From the NCBI GenBank assembly GCA_017430765.1, contig JAFRMI010000058.1, positions 1 through 30,300 of the forward strand: a stretch of DNA of 30,300 nt, read 5' to 3'. Position 1 is the stretch's first letter; each line of letters opens with the position of its first letter. Below, one piece after another: positions 7,424 through 15,242 of this stretch. The DNA is from Lachnospiraceae bacterium (GTDB taxonomy: Bacteria > Bacillota_A > Clostridia > Lachnospirales > Lachnospiraceae). The translations under genes were made by a program, and so were the position numbers. The notes beneath the pieces were generated by a model. That model did not search any database. It was not told the origin of the DNA and saw only the letters and a list, made by a program, of their open reading frames with translations.

Positions 7424-9571
7424 ATGGGAGAATACAAAAGTTACTCAATGGAACTGGGCGGCAGAACGCTGACCGTCGACATCGGACGCGTCGGAAAACA
7501 TGCGAACGGCTGCTGCTTTATGCATTACGGCGACACGGTGGTGCTGTCCACCGCGACCGCGTCGAAGGCGCCGAGGGAGGGAATCGATTTCTTCCCCCTG
7601 TCGGTTGACTTCGAGGAGAAGATGTATGCGGTCGGTAAGATTCCGGGTGGATTTAACAAGAGAGAGGGACGTCCGTCCACACATGCGGTTCTCACCAGCC
7701 GCGTGATTGACAGACCGATGAGACCGCTCTTCCCGAAGGATTACCGGAATGACGTCTGCCTCAACAACCTCGTGATGTCCGTGGATCCGGAGTGCGACCC
7801 GGAGGTCGCCGCGATGCTGGGATCCGCGCTGGCGACGAGCATCTCCGACATCCCGTTCGACGGGCCGTGCGCGACCACGCAGCTCGGTCTTGTGGACGGC
7901 GAATTTGTCATCAATCCGGGATATGAGCTGAAGGCCCGTTCGGACCTGGCGCTCACCGTCTCTTCCACCCGCGACAAGGTCATCATGATCGAAGCCGGCG
8001 CGAACGAACTTCCGGAAGAGAAGACGATCGAGGCGATCTACAAGTGCGATGAAGTAAACAAGGAGATCATCCGCTTCTTTGATCAGATCATCGAGGAATG
8101 CGGGAAGCCGAAGCATGACTACCTGCACTATGAGATTCCCGCGGAGCTCTATGACGCGCTTTACGAAGTCTGCCCTCCGGAGGAGATGGAGACGGTCGTC
8201 TTCACGGATGACAAGATGGAGCGCGAGAACAACGTGGCGGCTGTCCGCGCGAAGTTCGAAGAAAAATACGGCGACAACGAGGAGTGGATGCGCCTGGTCG
8301 GTGACGCCCTTTACCAGTACGAAAAGAAGACGGTCAGAAAGATGATCCTCAGGGATCACAAGCGTCCGGACGGAAGGCAGATCACGGAGATCCGCCCGCT
8401 GGCAGCGGAAGTCGATCTGATCCCGAGAGCGCACGGCTCCGCGATGTTCACAAGAGGACAGACACAGATCTGTGACTGCGTCACTTTGGCGCCGCTCTCT
8501 GAGGCACAGAAGATTGAGGGCCTGGATCCCTTTATCACGAAGGCCCGCTATATGCACCAGTACAATTTCCCGGGATATTCCGTAGGCGAGGCGAAGCCGA
8601 ACCGCAGCCCGGGACGCCGCGAGATCGGACACGGAGCGCTCGCCGAGAAAGCCCTTATTCCGGTGCTTCCGTCAGAGGCGGAGTTCCCGTACGCGATCCG
8701 TGCGGTCTCGGAGACCTTCGAGTCCAACGGTTCCACATCCCAGGCGTCCATCTGCGCGTCCTCCATGGCTCTTATGGCGGCCGGTGTCCCGATCAAAAAG
8801 TCGGTTGCCGGCATCTCCTGCGGCCTTGTGACCGGAGAGACAGATGACGATTACATTGTTCTGACGGATATTCAGGGCCTCGAGGACTTCTTCGGGGATA
8901 TGGACTTCAAGGTTGCCGGCACCCATGACGGCATCACGGCGATTCAGATGGATATCAAGATTCATGGTCTCACAAGACCGATCGTCGAGGAAGCCATCGC
9001 ACGCACGAAGACCGCGCGCGAATACATCCTCACGGAAGTCATGGAAAAATGCATCGCCGAGCCCAGGCCGGAGCTGAGCCGCTGGGCACCGAAGATCATC
9101 CAGATGAACATCGATCCGGAGAAGATCGGCGACGTCGTCGGCCAGAGAGGAAAGACGATCAACGCCCTTATCGATGCTTACGATGTGGAGATCGACATTG
9201 AGGACGACGGATTTGTATCTATCAGCGGTACGGACAACGAGAAGATGAAGCAGGCGCAGGAAGCGATCCGCCTCATCGTGACCGAGTTCGAGAAGGGCAT
9301 GATCCTCACCGGCAAGGTCGTATCGATCAAGGATTTCGGCGCATTCCTCGAGTTTGCGCCCGGAAAAGAGGGTCTTGTTCACATCTCCAAGATCGCGAAC
9401 ACAAGAATCGCGAGAGTCGAGGATGTTCTTTCCATCGGCGATATTGTCCGCGTCGTCTGCCTCGGCAAGGACAAGAACGGCAAGTTCAGCTTCTCCATCA
9501 AGGACTGCCCGCGCGAACAGACCGCGTCCATGAATGTCGGCCGCGTCGTTGCGGTTGCGGATCCGGAGTAA
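7424..9571 (+). CDS. pnp: polyribonucleotide nucleotidyltransferase (PNPase)
   Basis: PNPase is a trimeric phosphorolytic 3'-5' exoribonuclease that also adds heteropolymeric tails. Two RNase PH-like domains are visible: the first from MELGGRTLTVDIGRVGKHANG, the second around the segment AEVDLIPRAHGSAMFTRGQT. They are followed by the active-site region GISCGLVTG and DFFGDMDFKVAGTHDGITAIQMDIK. A KH domain has its GQRG loop at residues 574-577, and an S1 domain follows (VVSIKDFGAFLEFAPGKEGLVHISKI). The length of 715 aa is normal. AGAAGGAGA precedes the ATG by a few bases. dut starts 7 bp after the stop and is probably cotranscribed. Confidence 0.98.
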   Translation: MGEYKSYSMELGGRTLTVDIGRVGKHANGCCFMHYGDTVVLSTATASKAPREGIDFFPLSVDFEEKMYAVGKIPGGFNKREGRPSTHAVLTSRVIDRPMRPLFPKDYRNDVCLNNLVMSVDPECDPEVAAMLGSALATSISDIPFDGPCATTQLGLVDGEFVINPGYELKARSDLALTVSSTRDKVIMIEAGANELPEEKTIEAIYKCDEVNKEIIRFFDQIIEECGKPKHDYLHYEIPAELYDALYEVCPPEEMETVVFTDDKMERENNVAAVRAKFEEKYGDNEEWMRLVGDALYQYEKKTVRKMILRDHKRPDGRQITEIRPLAAEVDLIPRAHGSAMFTRGQTQICDCVTLAPLSEAQKIEGLDPFITKARYMHQYNFPGYSVGEAKPNRSPGRREIGHGALAEKALIPVLPSEAEFPYAIRAVSETFESNGSTSQASICASSMALMAAGVPIKKSVAGISCGLVTGETDDDYIVLTDIQGLEDFFGDMDFKVAGTHDGITAIQMDIKIHGLTRPIVEEAIARTKTAREYILTEVMEKCIAEPRPELSRWAPKIIQMNIDPEKIGDVVGQRGKTINALIDAYDVEIDIEDDGFVSISGTDNEKMKQAQEAIRLIVTEFEKGMILTGKVVSIKDFGAFLEFAPGKEGLVHISKIANTRIARVEDVLSIGDIVRVVCLGKDKNGKFSFSIKDCPREQTASMNVGRVVAVADPE

Positions 9572-9578
9572 GACGGGC

Positions 9579-10016
9579 ATGCGGATTCGTGTTAAAAAAC
9601 TGACGGAGACGGCAAGCCTGCCGACGAGGGGAAGCCTTGAGGCGGCGGGCTACGATCTCTATGCGGATCTGGAGGAGCCGGTGATCATCGCGCCCCATGA
9701 GACGAAGATGATCAGCCTGGGAATCGCGATGGAAATCCCGAAGGGATATTTCGGCGCGATCTTTGCCAGATCGGGTCTTGCCTGGAAGGAGTCCCTCCGC
9801 CCCGCAAACTGCGTCGGCGTTGTGGATTCCGATTACCGGGGAGCGTTCATGATCGCCCTGCATAATGACAGCGAAGAAGTCCGCCGCGTCGAGCACGGGG
9901 AGCGGATCGCACAGATGGTGGTGATCCCGTATCTCTCCGTGGACTTCGAGGAGGCGGAGACACTCGATGAAACGGCACGGGGCGGGGGCGGCTTCGGATC
10001 AACCGGCAAAAAATGA
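9579..10016 (+). CDS. dut: deoxyuridine 5'-triphosphate nucleotidohydrolase (dUTPase)
   Basis: dUTPase hydrolyses dUTP to dUMP and pyrophosphate, keeping uracil out of DNA and supplying dTMP synthesis. All five motifs of the trimeric family are present: AAGYDLYAD (22-30), RSGLA (64-68), GVVDSDYRG with the catalytic D83, RIAQMVV, and the C-terminal Gly-rich RGGGGFGSTG that closes over the active site. I chose the ATG at 9579, just after the pnp stop, since an earlier in-frame ATG at 9534 lies inside pnp and would add an unrelated N-terminus. The product is 145 aa. The gene ends at a bidirectional terminator. Confidence 0.96.
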   Translation: MRIRVKKLTETASLPTRGSLEAAGYDLYADLEEPVIIAPHETKMISLGIAMEIPKGYFGAIFARSGLAWKESLRPANCVGVVDSDYRGAFMIALHNDSEEVRRVEHGERIAQMVVIPYLSVDFEEAETLDETARGGGGFGSTGKK

Positions 10017-10020
10017 GCAA

Positions 10021-10056
10021 AAAAACAAGAGGGCGAAGAAACGTCCTCTTGTTTTT
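10021..10056. terminator. bidirectional intrinsic terminator between dut and the DUF1292 gene
   Basis: AAAAACAAGAGG (10021-10032) is the exact reverse complement of CCTCTTGTTTTT (10045-10056). The A-tract and T-tract flank the stem on either strand, so it can stop transcription of both convergent genes. Confidence 0.9.
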
Positions 10057-10077
10057 GTTATACGCCTTTCTGACCGG

Positions 10078-10419
10078 TCAGTCCTCGTCGTCCTCCTCGT
10101 CTTCGTCGTCCTCTTCTTCGAACTCCTCGTCATCGAGCATTTCGTCGAACGCGTCCGCGGCGATCTCGTATTCCTCGTCGTCTTCGATATTAAGAAGTTC
10201 CGGCTCGGCGTCTTCGCCGTGATCGATAAAGCGGTAGATCAGCACTTCGGCGTCGTCTTCGGCCTCGCCGTTCTCATCGACGGGAAGAAGCGCGATATAA
10301 TCCTTGTCGCCCGCCGGGAAGATGGCCAGGATAATGCACTCCACTTCCGTGTCATCCTCGAGCGTTAAAGTGACGGAGCCATATTCGGCGATGTCGTCCA
10401 TGTTGAATTCTTCATCCAT
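10078..10419 (-). CDS. DUF1292 family protein with an acidic tail
   Basis: The product is 113 aa and very acidic. The core matches DUF1292 (YrzB-like): VTLTLEDDTEVECIILAIFPAGDKDYIALLPVD, then EVLIYRFIDHG and ELLNIEDDEEYEIAADAFDEML. The last ~20 residues are almost all Asp and Glu. AAGGAG lies just upstream of the ATG on the minus strand. The biochemical function of the family is unknown. In many Firmicutes a DUF1292 gene sits beside a Holliday-junction resolvase gene; here it stands alone, convergent with dut. The acidic tail resembles the extra C-terminal tails of RbfA and the GlgX-like protein in this window. Confidence 0.88.
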   Translation of the reverse strand: MDEEFNMDDIAEYGSVTLTLEDDTEVECIILAIFPAGDKDYIALLPVDENGEAEDDAEVLIYRFIDHGEDAEPELLNIEDDEEYEIAADAFDEMLDDEEFEEEDDEDEEDDED

Positions 10420-10568
10420 AACAGATCTCCTTCATAATGCATTTCCGAGTGTATTGAACGGCCGTAAATATGAGCAAAAAGGAGCAGATCGCTTCTATTA
10501 TCGTTCATTTTCAGGCAATTCATGCATCCGTTGAAAGAATAACAGAAATATCATCAAAAAGCAATGCA

Positions 10569-10594
10569 ATAACACACCGAATATGTGTTATGAT
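10569..10594 (+). promoter_or_regulatory. extended -10 promoter overlapped by an 8-bp inverted repeat
   Basis: ATAACACA (10569-10576) and TGTGTTAT (10584-10591) are exact inverted repeats separated by 7 bp. The right arm overlaps a TGTTATGAT extended -10 element (TATGAT at 10589-10594). The -35 region is weak. The layout suggests an operator controlling the GlgX-like/DUF5662 pair about 140 bp downstream. The rest of the 309-bp divergent spacer (10420-10728) holds no gene that I can support. Confidence 0.5.
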
Positions 10595-10728
10595 AGACAA
10601 AGAGCATCACGTAAACCCAGGTGCATGGCACGCTTCCGGACCCGCTCCGGCCGCGGGCGCACCAACTTATGTTTCTGGAGACTATTACACGGCGGATACG
10701 GACATATGAGGCGCATAAGAGGGTAAGT

Positions 10729-12813
10729 ATGACGAAGAGAAAAAACGGAAGATGGGAAGTTGCTCCGGGCGACCCGCTCAGGCAGGGCGTGACAGTCGTC
10801 GGAGATCAGGGAGTGAATTTTGCGTTTGCTGCAGACGAAGGAAGTACCGCGGAACTGATCCTCACGGATCAGAAAGGAAAAGAGAAAGAGAGAATTCCTC
10901 TTCCGGATATGCCGGAAGCAGGTAATATGCGGGCTGTATTTATCAAAAACATTAAGCCCCGCGACATTTTTTACAGAGTGGAGATCGACGGCAGCCCGTA
11001 TGTGGATCCTCTGACAAAAGGGATCCGGGGGGATATCTCGTATGTCCCGGATCCGTGCTATGACTGGGAAGGCGACGTCTCCCCAAAAATTGCGCTGCAG
11101 GATCTGGCGATCTATAAGATGCATGTCCGCGGGTTTACGATGGCGGCCAGAAGAGGGGTGCGCCACCGCGGCACATATGCGGGCGTTGCGGAGAAGATCC
11201 CGTACATTGCGGGTCTTGGCTTTAATGCCGTGGAGTTCCTCCCGATGTATGACTGGCAGCAGGATCTGAAGATCCAGGCCTTCTCCTCGGCACTTGGAGG
11301 AGAGGAGGGCCAGCAGAGAGCCGAGCCGCTTAAGAATTACTGGGGGTATGCGAATACCAACTACTATTTTACGCCGAAGCCGGAGTATGCGGCGACGAAG
11401 GAGCCGGCCGACGAGGTGCGGGACCTTGTGAAGGCGCTTCACCGCGAAGGAATTGCGGTCATCATGGAGTTCTACTTCCCGCAGGGGACGGATCCATGGA
11501 GAGCCAGACATGCGGTCCGGTTCTGGAAGACGTTTTATCACATCGACGGGTTCCATTTCATCGGTGAAGGGGTTCCTAAGAACATGCTGAAATCCGATCC
11601 GGTTCTCGCGCGGACGTACCTCATCTTTGAGCGGGCGGACTGCTATGAATCCGGAAAGCCGGGCAGCAAGGCGAGGAAGCACATTCTCGAGTGCAACGCG
11701 GACTTTATGCGGACCGGCCGGTGCCTCCTTAAGAGCGACGAGGGCTGCCTGCAGGAATTCGCGCGTCTGATAAAAAGAAATCCGGAATGTTACGGCGTCG
11801 TCAACTATATGGCCGGCGTCAACGGGTTCACGCTGCTTGACGCGGTCTCCTATGACCGCCGGCACAACGAGGCGAACGGCGAGAACAATGCGGACGGAAG
11901 CGGCGAAAACTACAGCTGGAACTGCGGCATCGAGGGGCCGACCCGGAAGAACGCGGTACAGAAGCTGCGCATGCGGCAGATCCGGAACGCGCTTGCCTAC
12001 ACCTTCCTCGCGCAGGGCGTGCCTCTCCTTATGGCGGGCGACGAATGCCTCAACACCCAGGACGGCAACAACAACGCGTACGCCAGTGACAATCCGACGG
12101 GCTGGAAGAGCTGGAACGAGTCGGCGGATGCCAGGGAACTGGCTGCATTTGCCGCAAAACTCATGGCGCTCCGGAAAGCGCATCCGATTTTCCATATGAG
12201 CGCGGAGCTCCGCGGCACGGACTACAGAGGGTACGGATGCCCGGATCTGTCGTTCCATGACACGGAAGCGTGGGTGTGCTCATTTGAAAATTCATCACGC
12301 ACACTTGCGGTTCTTTACAATGGAAGGTATACTCTTACGGAGAATCTTCCGGCGGACGACCTGTTTCTTGTCTGCTACAACGCGCACTGGGAGAAGCACG
12401 AGTTTGCGCTTCCCCCGCTTCACAAGGATATGAGGTGGTACCCCGTGCTCGATACCGCACTGGCGCGCGGGGAAGAATTCGCGGGCGATGATGCCGCGGC
12501 GCTTGCGGACCAGCGGTTTGTCAGTGCCTCTCCGCGCTCGGTACTTGTCCTCAGGGGCTGTGTATCTCCGGAAAATGCAGCCACACGACCCGCTCCCAAA
12601 GAAGAGGACAAGTCCGGGGGCGTCAAAGCCGAAGAAACCGCAGCACCCAGGGAAGAGGCCGAAGTAATAGGAGAGACCGCGGCTGAACAAGCAGCAAAAC
12701 CCGAGGAAGAGGCTGGAACTAACGGAGCGGCAAAGCCTGAAGGAGAGGCTGAAGCCAACGGAGCAGCCGCGTCCGAGGGAGACGCTGAAACTAAAGGAGA
12801 AGGCGAAGAATGA
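10729..12813 (+). CDS. GlgX/isoamylase-like GH13 protein, probably catalytically inactive
   Basis: The start at 10729 is preceded by AGAGGG; upstream in-frame codons show no homology. The 694-aa protein has an N-terminal CBM48-like domain (~25-105) and a GH13 barrel with GlgX/isoamylase signatures (NYWGYANTNYYF, HNEANGENN, SWNCGIEGPT, LLMAGDE). Catalytic positions are changed. Region I reads VIMEFYFPQG instead of DVVxNH. Region II reads DGFHFIG (273-279), with I278 for the nucleophile Asp and H276 for the Arg. Region IV reads GVNGFTL, with V364-N365 for His-Asp. Only the possible acid/base E301 remains. About 60 residues normally between regions I and II are missing. The C-terminal ~70 residues are a Glu/Ala/Gly tail of 12-residue repeats. 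Family members debranch glycogen; this one more likely binds or senses glucan. Its stop overlaps the next gene (ATGA). Confidence 0.85.
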   Translation: MTKRKNGRWEVAPGDPLRQGVTVVGDQGVNFAFAADEGSTAELILTDQKGKEKERIPLPDMPEAGNMRAVFIKNIKPRDIFYRVEIDGSPYVDPLTKGIRGDISYVPDPCYDWEGDVSPKIALQDLAIYKMHVRGFTMAARRGVRHRGTYAGVAEKIPYIAGLGFNAVEFLPMYDWQQDLKIQAFSSALGGEEGQQRAEPLKNYWGYANTNYYFTPKPEYAATKEPADEVRDLVKALHREGIAVIMEFYFPQGTDPWRARHAVRFWKTFYHIDGFHFIGEGVPKNMLKSDPVLARTYLIFERADCYESGKPGSKARKHILECNADFMRTGRCLLKSDEGCLQEFARLIKRNPECYGVVNYMAGVNGFTLLDAVSYDRRHNEANGENNADGSGENYSWNCGIEGPTRKNAVQKLRMRQIRNALAYTFLAQGVPLLMAGDECLNTQDGNNNAYASDNPTGWKSWNESADARELAAFAAKLMALRKAHPIFHMSAELRGTDYRGYGCPDLSFHDTEAWVCSFENSSRTLAVLYNGRYTLTENLPADDLFLVCYNAHWEKHEFALPPLHKDMRWYPVLDTALARGEEFAGDDAAALADQRFVSASPRSVLVLRGCVSPENAATRPAPKEEDKSGGVKAEETAAPREEAEVIGETAAEQAAKPEEEAGTNGAAKPEGEAEANGAAASEGDAETKGEGEE
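12700..12807 (+). repeat. 36-bp coding tandem repeat at the end of the GlgX-like gene
   Basis: Three 36-bp units (12700-12735, 12736-12771, 12772-12807) encode PEEEAGTNGAAK, PEGEAEANGAAA and SEGDAETKGEGE. The array stops two codons before the gene ends (GAA TGA). A less regular stretch before it (PREEAEVIGETA) looks like an older unit. This again places tandem duplication at a gene's 3' end. Confidence 0.85.
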
Positions 12814-13394
12814 GCAGTGCGCCGCCCATCACAAAGGAAAAGTTCTGCGGACACCTGATGACGATTACACGCCATCACAATATGGTGTGCGCATACTGCC
12901 TGCGTGCGGGACTCATCCGGCAGGGGCTGACTCATGACCTCAGCAAGTTTTCGCCGACGGAATTTCTGGTCGGCGCGCGCTATTACCAGGAAGGAAAGCG
13001 GAGCCCCAACAACGCGGAGCGGGAGGACACGGGCGTATCGATGTCCTGGCTGCACCACAAGGGGAGAAACCGGCACCATTTCGAATACTGGATCGATTAC
13101 ACACTGAACCCGAAAGAGGGAAACATTCTTGCGGGCATGCAGATGCCGCGCCGGTATGTGGCGGAGATGATCTTCGACCGCGTGAGCGCGAGCCGGGTGT
13201 ATCTGGGAGAGAAGTATTCGGACGGGGAACCGCTCCGGTATTTCCTGAAGAGCCGTGAGAGGTGCTGGTTCATCAACGACGTGACGAAACGGCAGATGGA
13301 ATTCCTCCTCCGCATGTGGGCGGAGAAGGGGGAGGACCACACGATCGGTTATATCCGTCATGTCTTTCTGGCGGGCGAGAACCGCTGGAAATAA
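12810..13394 (+). CDS. DUF5662 family protein, HD-like histidine-rich
   Basis: The ATG overlaps the stop of the GlgX-like gene (ATGA), so the two are translationally coupled. The 194-aa product is soluble, with no signal or membrane segment. It shows several His/Asp clusters: TRHHNM near the N-terminus, GLTHDLSKFSPTEF and SWLHHKGRNRHHFEYWID. Similar patterns occur in the DUF5662 family, and the spaced HD and HH motifs suggest a metal-binding helical protein related to the HD superfamily. The function of the family is not known to me. The C-terminal part (MEFLLRMWAEKGEDHTIGYIRHVF) is well formed and the gene appears intact. A role with the GlgX-like partner is only suggested by coupling. Confidence 0.75.
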   Translation: MSSAPPITKEKFCGHLMTITRHHNMVCAYCLRAGLIRQGLTHDLSKFSPTEFLVGARYYQEGKRSPNNAEREDTGVSMSWLHHKGRNRHHFEYWIDYTLNPKEGNILAGMQMPRRYVAEMIFDRVSASRVYLGEKYSDGEPLRYFLKSRERCWFINDVTKRQMEFLLRMWAEKGEDHTIGYIRHVFLAGENRWK

Positions 13395-13398
13395 AGCA

Positions 13399-13533
13399 GC
13401 CGGAACGGGCAATATCCCATGGGGAAAAGGAGCCGGAACGGGCAGACCCTCATGGAGAAAAACTGCTGGAAAGGGCAATTCCCCATGGAGATAAAACTGC
13501 CGGAATGGGAAAATGCCCCATGGAGATGAAACT
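13399..13533 (+). repeat. 33-35-bp imperfect tandem repeat, four units, carrying the ftsW ribosome-binding site
   Basis: Units start with GCCGGAA or GCTGGAA at 13399, 13432, 13465 and 13499. Each contains GGGCA/GGGAA, then CCCATGG or TCATGG, then GGAGA or GGGGA and AAACT. The last unit ends exactly where the GTG start of the next gene begins, so its GGAG (13522-13525) is the likely Shine-Dalgarno sequence. The three upstream copies repeat a similar site. Confidence 0.85.
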
Positions 13534-14736
13534 GTGACCAACGAAAAGAGCCGGGGAACAGGCAGTAACGCGGATTACTACGATTACAACCTGATCGCCG
13601 TCATCATCCTGCTGATTGGATTCGGGCTTGTGATGCTGTACAGCACAAGCTCGTATTCTGCAGGAATCAAATTTAATAATGACCTGTATTTTTTCAAAAA
13701 GCAGGCGATGATCTCCGTCGTCGCGATTGCGGCGGCTGTGGCGGTATCATTCCTGGATTACCACGTGCTCTGGAGGCTTTCGGGATTTCTTTATTTCTCG
13801 GCGATCGTCCTTATGCTGCTCACGCGGACGCCGATCGGCATCACGGTGAACGGCGCGAGGCGGTGGATCCGGATCATGGGTGTCAGTTTTCAGCCGGCGG
13901 AGGTCGCGAAGATCGCCGTGATTGTCTTTCTTCCGGTCATGATCGTCAAGATGGGGAGAAAATTCCGAGGGATTAAAGCGGTTCTGCCGCCCTTTATCGC
14001 GGGCCTCATACAGGCGTTCGCGGCCCTTGTCTTCACGCAGAACCTGAGCACCGCGATTATCATCATGATGATTTCCTGCGTGATCATATTTATCGCGCAT
14101 CCCGACACTCTGCCGTTCCTGCTTCTGGCAGCGGGCGTCGCCGCCGTTGCGGCGCTGATCGTTTTTCTGATCGCGCGGTCCGGCGCGGCGGGGAATTTCA
14201 GAAGCATGCGCATCCTGGTCTGGCTGAACCCCGAAAAATACGCGCGTGAGCAGGGGTACCAGATCATGCAGTCGCTTTATGCCCTCGGCAGCGGCGGCCT
14301 GTTCGGCAAGGGGCTGGGAAACAGCACGCAGAAGCTGGGCGCCCTCCCGGAGGCGGAGAACGACATGATCTTCTCCATTATCTGCGAGGAACTCGGCGTT
14401 TTCGGCGGCATGATTGTCATCATGCTGTTCATCTACCTGCTTTACCGCCTGTTTTTCATCGCGCAGAATGCGCAGGATCTCTTCGGAGCATTGATGGTCA
14501 CCGGGATCTTCGGGCATATCGCCCTGCAGGTGATCTTCAATATATGCGTAGTTGTGAATCTGATTCCCACGACCGGCATTACCCTGCCGTTCGTCAGCTA
14601 CGGAGGAACCTCTGTCGTGTTCCTGATGCTGGAGATGGCGATCGCCCTGTCCGTGTCCATGCAGATCCGCTTTAAGCGGACGGAGCTGGATCTCTGGGGA
14701 GAAGTCGTGGGCGGACCGGAGGCGGAGCGCGCCTGA
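13534..14736 (+). CDS. FtsW/RodA/SpoVE family peptidoglycan glycosyltransferase
   Basis: SEDS proteins polymerise lipid II into glycan strands together with a class B penicillin-binding protein. I prefer the GTG at 13534, with GGAG 8 bp upstream; an in-frame ATG at 13513 would add seven residues. About ten hydrophobic segments are visible from IAVIILLIGFGLVML onward. The family motifs include GARRWI, FQPAEVAK, QNLSTAI, NPEKY and GQ-like YQIMQSLYALGSGGLFGKGLGNS. The catalytic Asp is D277 in LPEAENDMIF, followed by SIICEELG. The C-terminal part has TGITLPFVSYGGTS. The family signature is closest to FtsW/SpoVE by eye, but the exact paralogue cannot be assigned. No PBP gene is adjacent. Confidence 0.92.
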   Translation: MTNEKSRGTGSNADYYDYNLIAVIILLIGFGLVMLYSTSSYSAGIKFNNDLYFFKKQAMISVVAIAAAVAVSFLDYHVLWRLSGFLYFSAIVLMLLTRTPIGITVNGARRWIRIMGVSFQPAEVAKIAVIVFLPVMIVKMGRKFRGIKAVLPPFIAGLIQAFAALVFTQNLSTAIIIMMISCVIIFIAHPDTLPFLLLAAGVAAVAALIVFLIARSGAAGNFRSMRILVWLNPEKYAREQGYQIMQSLYALGSGGLFGKGLGNSTQKLGALPEAENDMIFSIICEELGVFGGMIVIMLFIYLLYRLFFIAQNAQDLFGALMVTGIFGHIALQVIFNICVVVNLIPTTGITLPFVSYGGTSVVFLMLEMAIALSVSMQIRFKRTELDLWGEVVGGPEAERA

Positions 14737-14883
14737 CTGAAATATAGGCTTGGATCTTAGAGCAAATACATCTGACCGAAGCATAGACTTGGATCTCAGG
14801 GCGGATGAATCTGTCCGAAACATTAACATGGATCTTAGAGCGGATGCATTTTTTTAAAAAACCAATATTTAGAGCGAATGCAT
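14733..14883 (+). repeat. 39-bp imperfect tandem repeat after ftsW
   Basis: Units begin at 14733, 14772, 14811 and 14850; the last is shorter, with a further partial at 14884. The pattern is CTGxCCGAAxCATxxxCTTGGATCTTAGAGCGGATG plus a CAT end. The first unit starts on the final base before the stop of the SEDS gene and includes it. Copies differ at many sites, and the fourth has a run of T and A replacing its first half. Confidence 0.8.
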
Positions 14884-14920
14884 CTTGCCAGAGATATAAG
14901 ACCGGAAATGAGAGGGGAAC

Positions 14921-14972
14921 GCACTTGCCCGCAATTTACGGCAGGTGCAATAGCAAAGCGGCAAAGGCCGCT
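14921..14972 (+). promoter_or_regulatory. two hairpins in the acpP leader
   Basis: GCACTTGCC (14921-14929) pairs with GGCAGGTGC (14940-14948) with one G-T wobble. AGCGGC (14957-14962) pairs perfectly with GCCGCT (14967-14972) around AAAG. No T-tract follows and AAGGAG comes 14 bp later, so these look like leader structures rather than a terminator. Function unknown. Confidence 0.45.
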
Positions 14973-15000
14973 GCCAATACAAACAAAGGAGACTTTGAAT

Positions 15001-15234
15001 ATGCTGGAAAAAATGAGAAGCTTTATTGCAGAACAGCTCAACATCGACGAGGAGGAGATCGTCATCGATTCCAATTTCCGCGATGATCTCGGCGCAGACT
15101 CGCTGGATCTCTATGAACTCGCGATGAACCTTGAGGACGAATACTCCCTCGAGATTCCGATTGAGGAACTGCAGACACTTAATACTGTCGGTGATGTCAT
15201 CAATTATCTCGCCGCACACGGAATCGAGGAGTAA
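15001..15234 (+). CDS. acpP: acyl carrier protein
   Basis: The 77-aa product is a complete ACP. The Ser that receives 4'-phosphopantetheine is in GADSLD, followed by the recognition helix [21 protein letters not shown] and TVGDVINYL. The ATG at 15001 has AAGGAG (14986-14991); longer in-frame readings upstream have no support. The gene is not in a fatty-acid synthesis cluster here but sits between a SEDS gene and gltX. It could be the primary ACP or a second, specialised one; the sequence does not decide. Confidence 0.95.
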   Translation: MLEKMRSFIAEQLNIDEEEIVIDSNFRDDLGADSLDLYELAMNLEDEYSLEIPIEELQTLNTVGDVINYLAAHGIEE

Positions 15235-15242
15235 ATATCATC

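Noticed and set aside
7445..8632. Long antisense frame of 395 codons opposite pnp
   Set aside because: It mirrors the codon bias of the well-supported pnp gene and has no recognisable protein features; the same applies to long frames opposite gltX, prfC, recN, glgA and the GlgX-like gene.
9534..9578. Longer dut start inside pnp
   Set aside because: The extra 15 residues are unlike dUTPase N-termini and the frame overlaps the pnp end; the ATG at 9579 gives the normal protein.
10621..10728. Longer start for the GlgX-like gene
   Set aside because: The 36 extra residues have no similarity to CBM48 proteins and no ribosome-binding site precedes them; AGAGGG precedes 10729.
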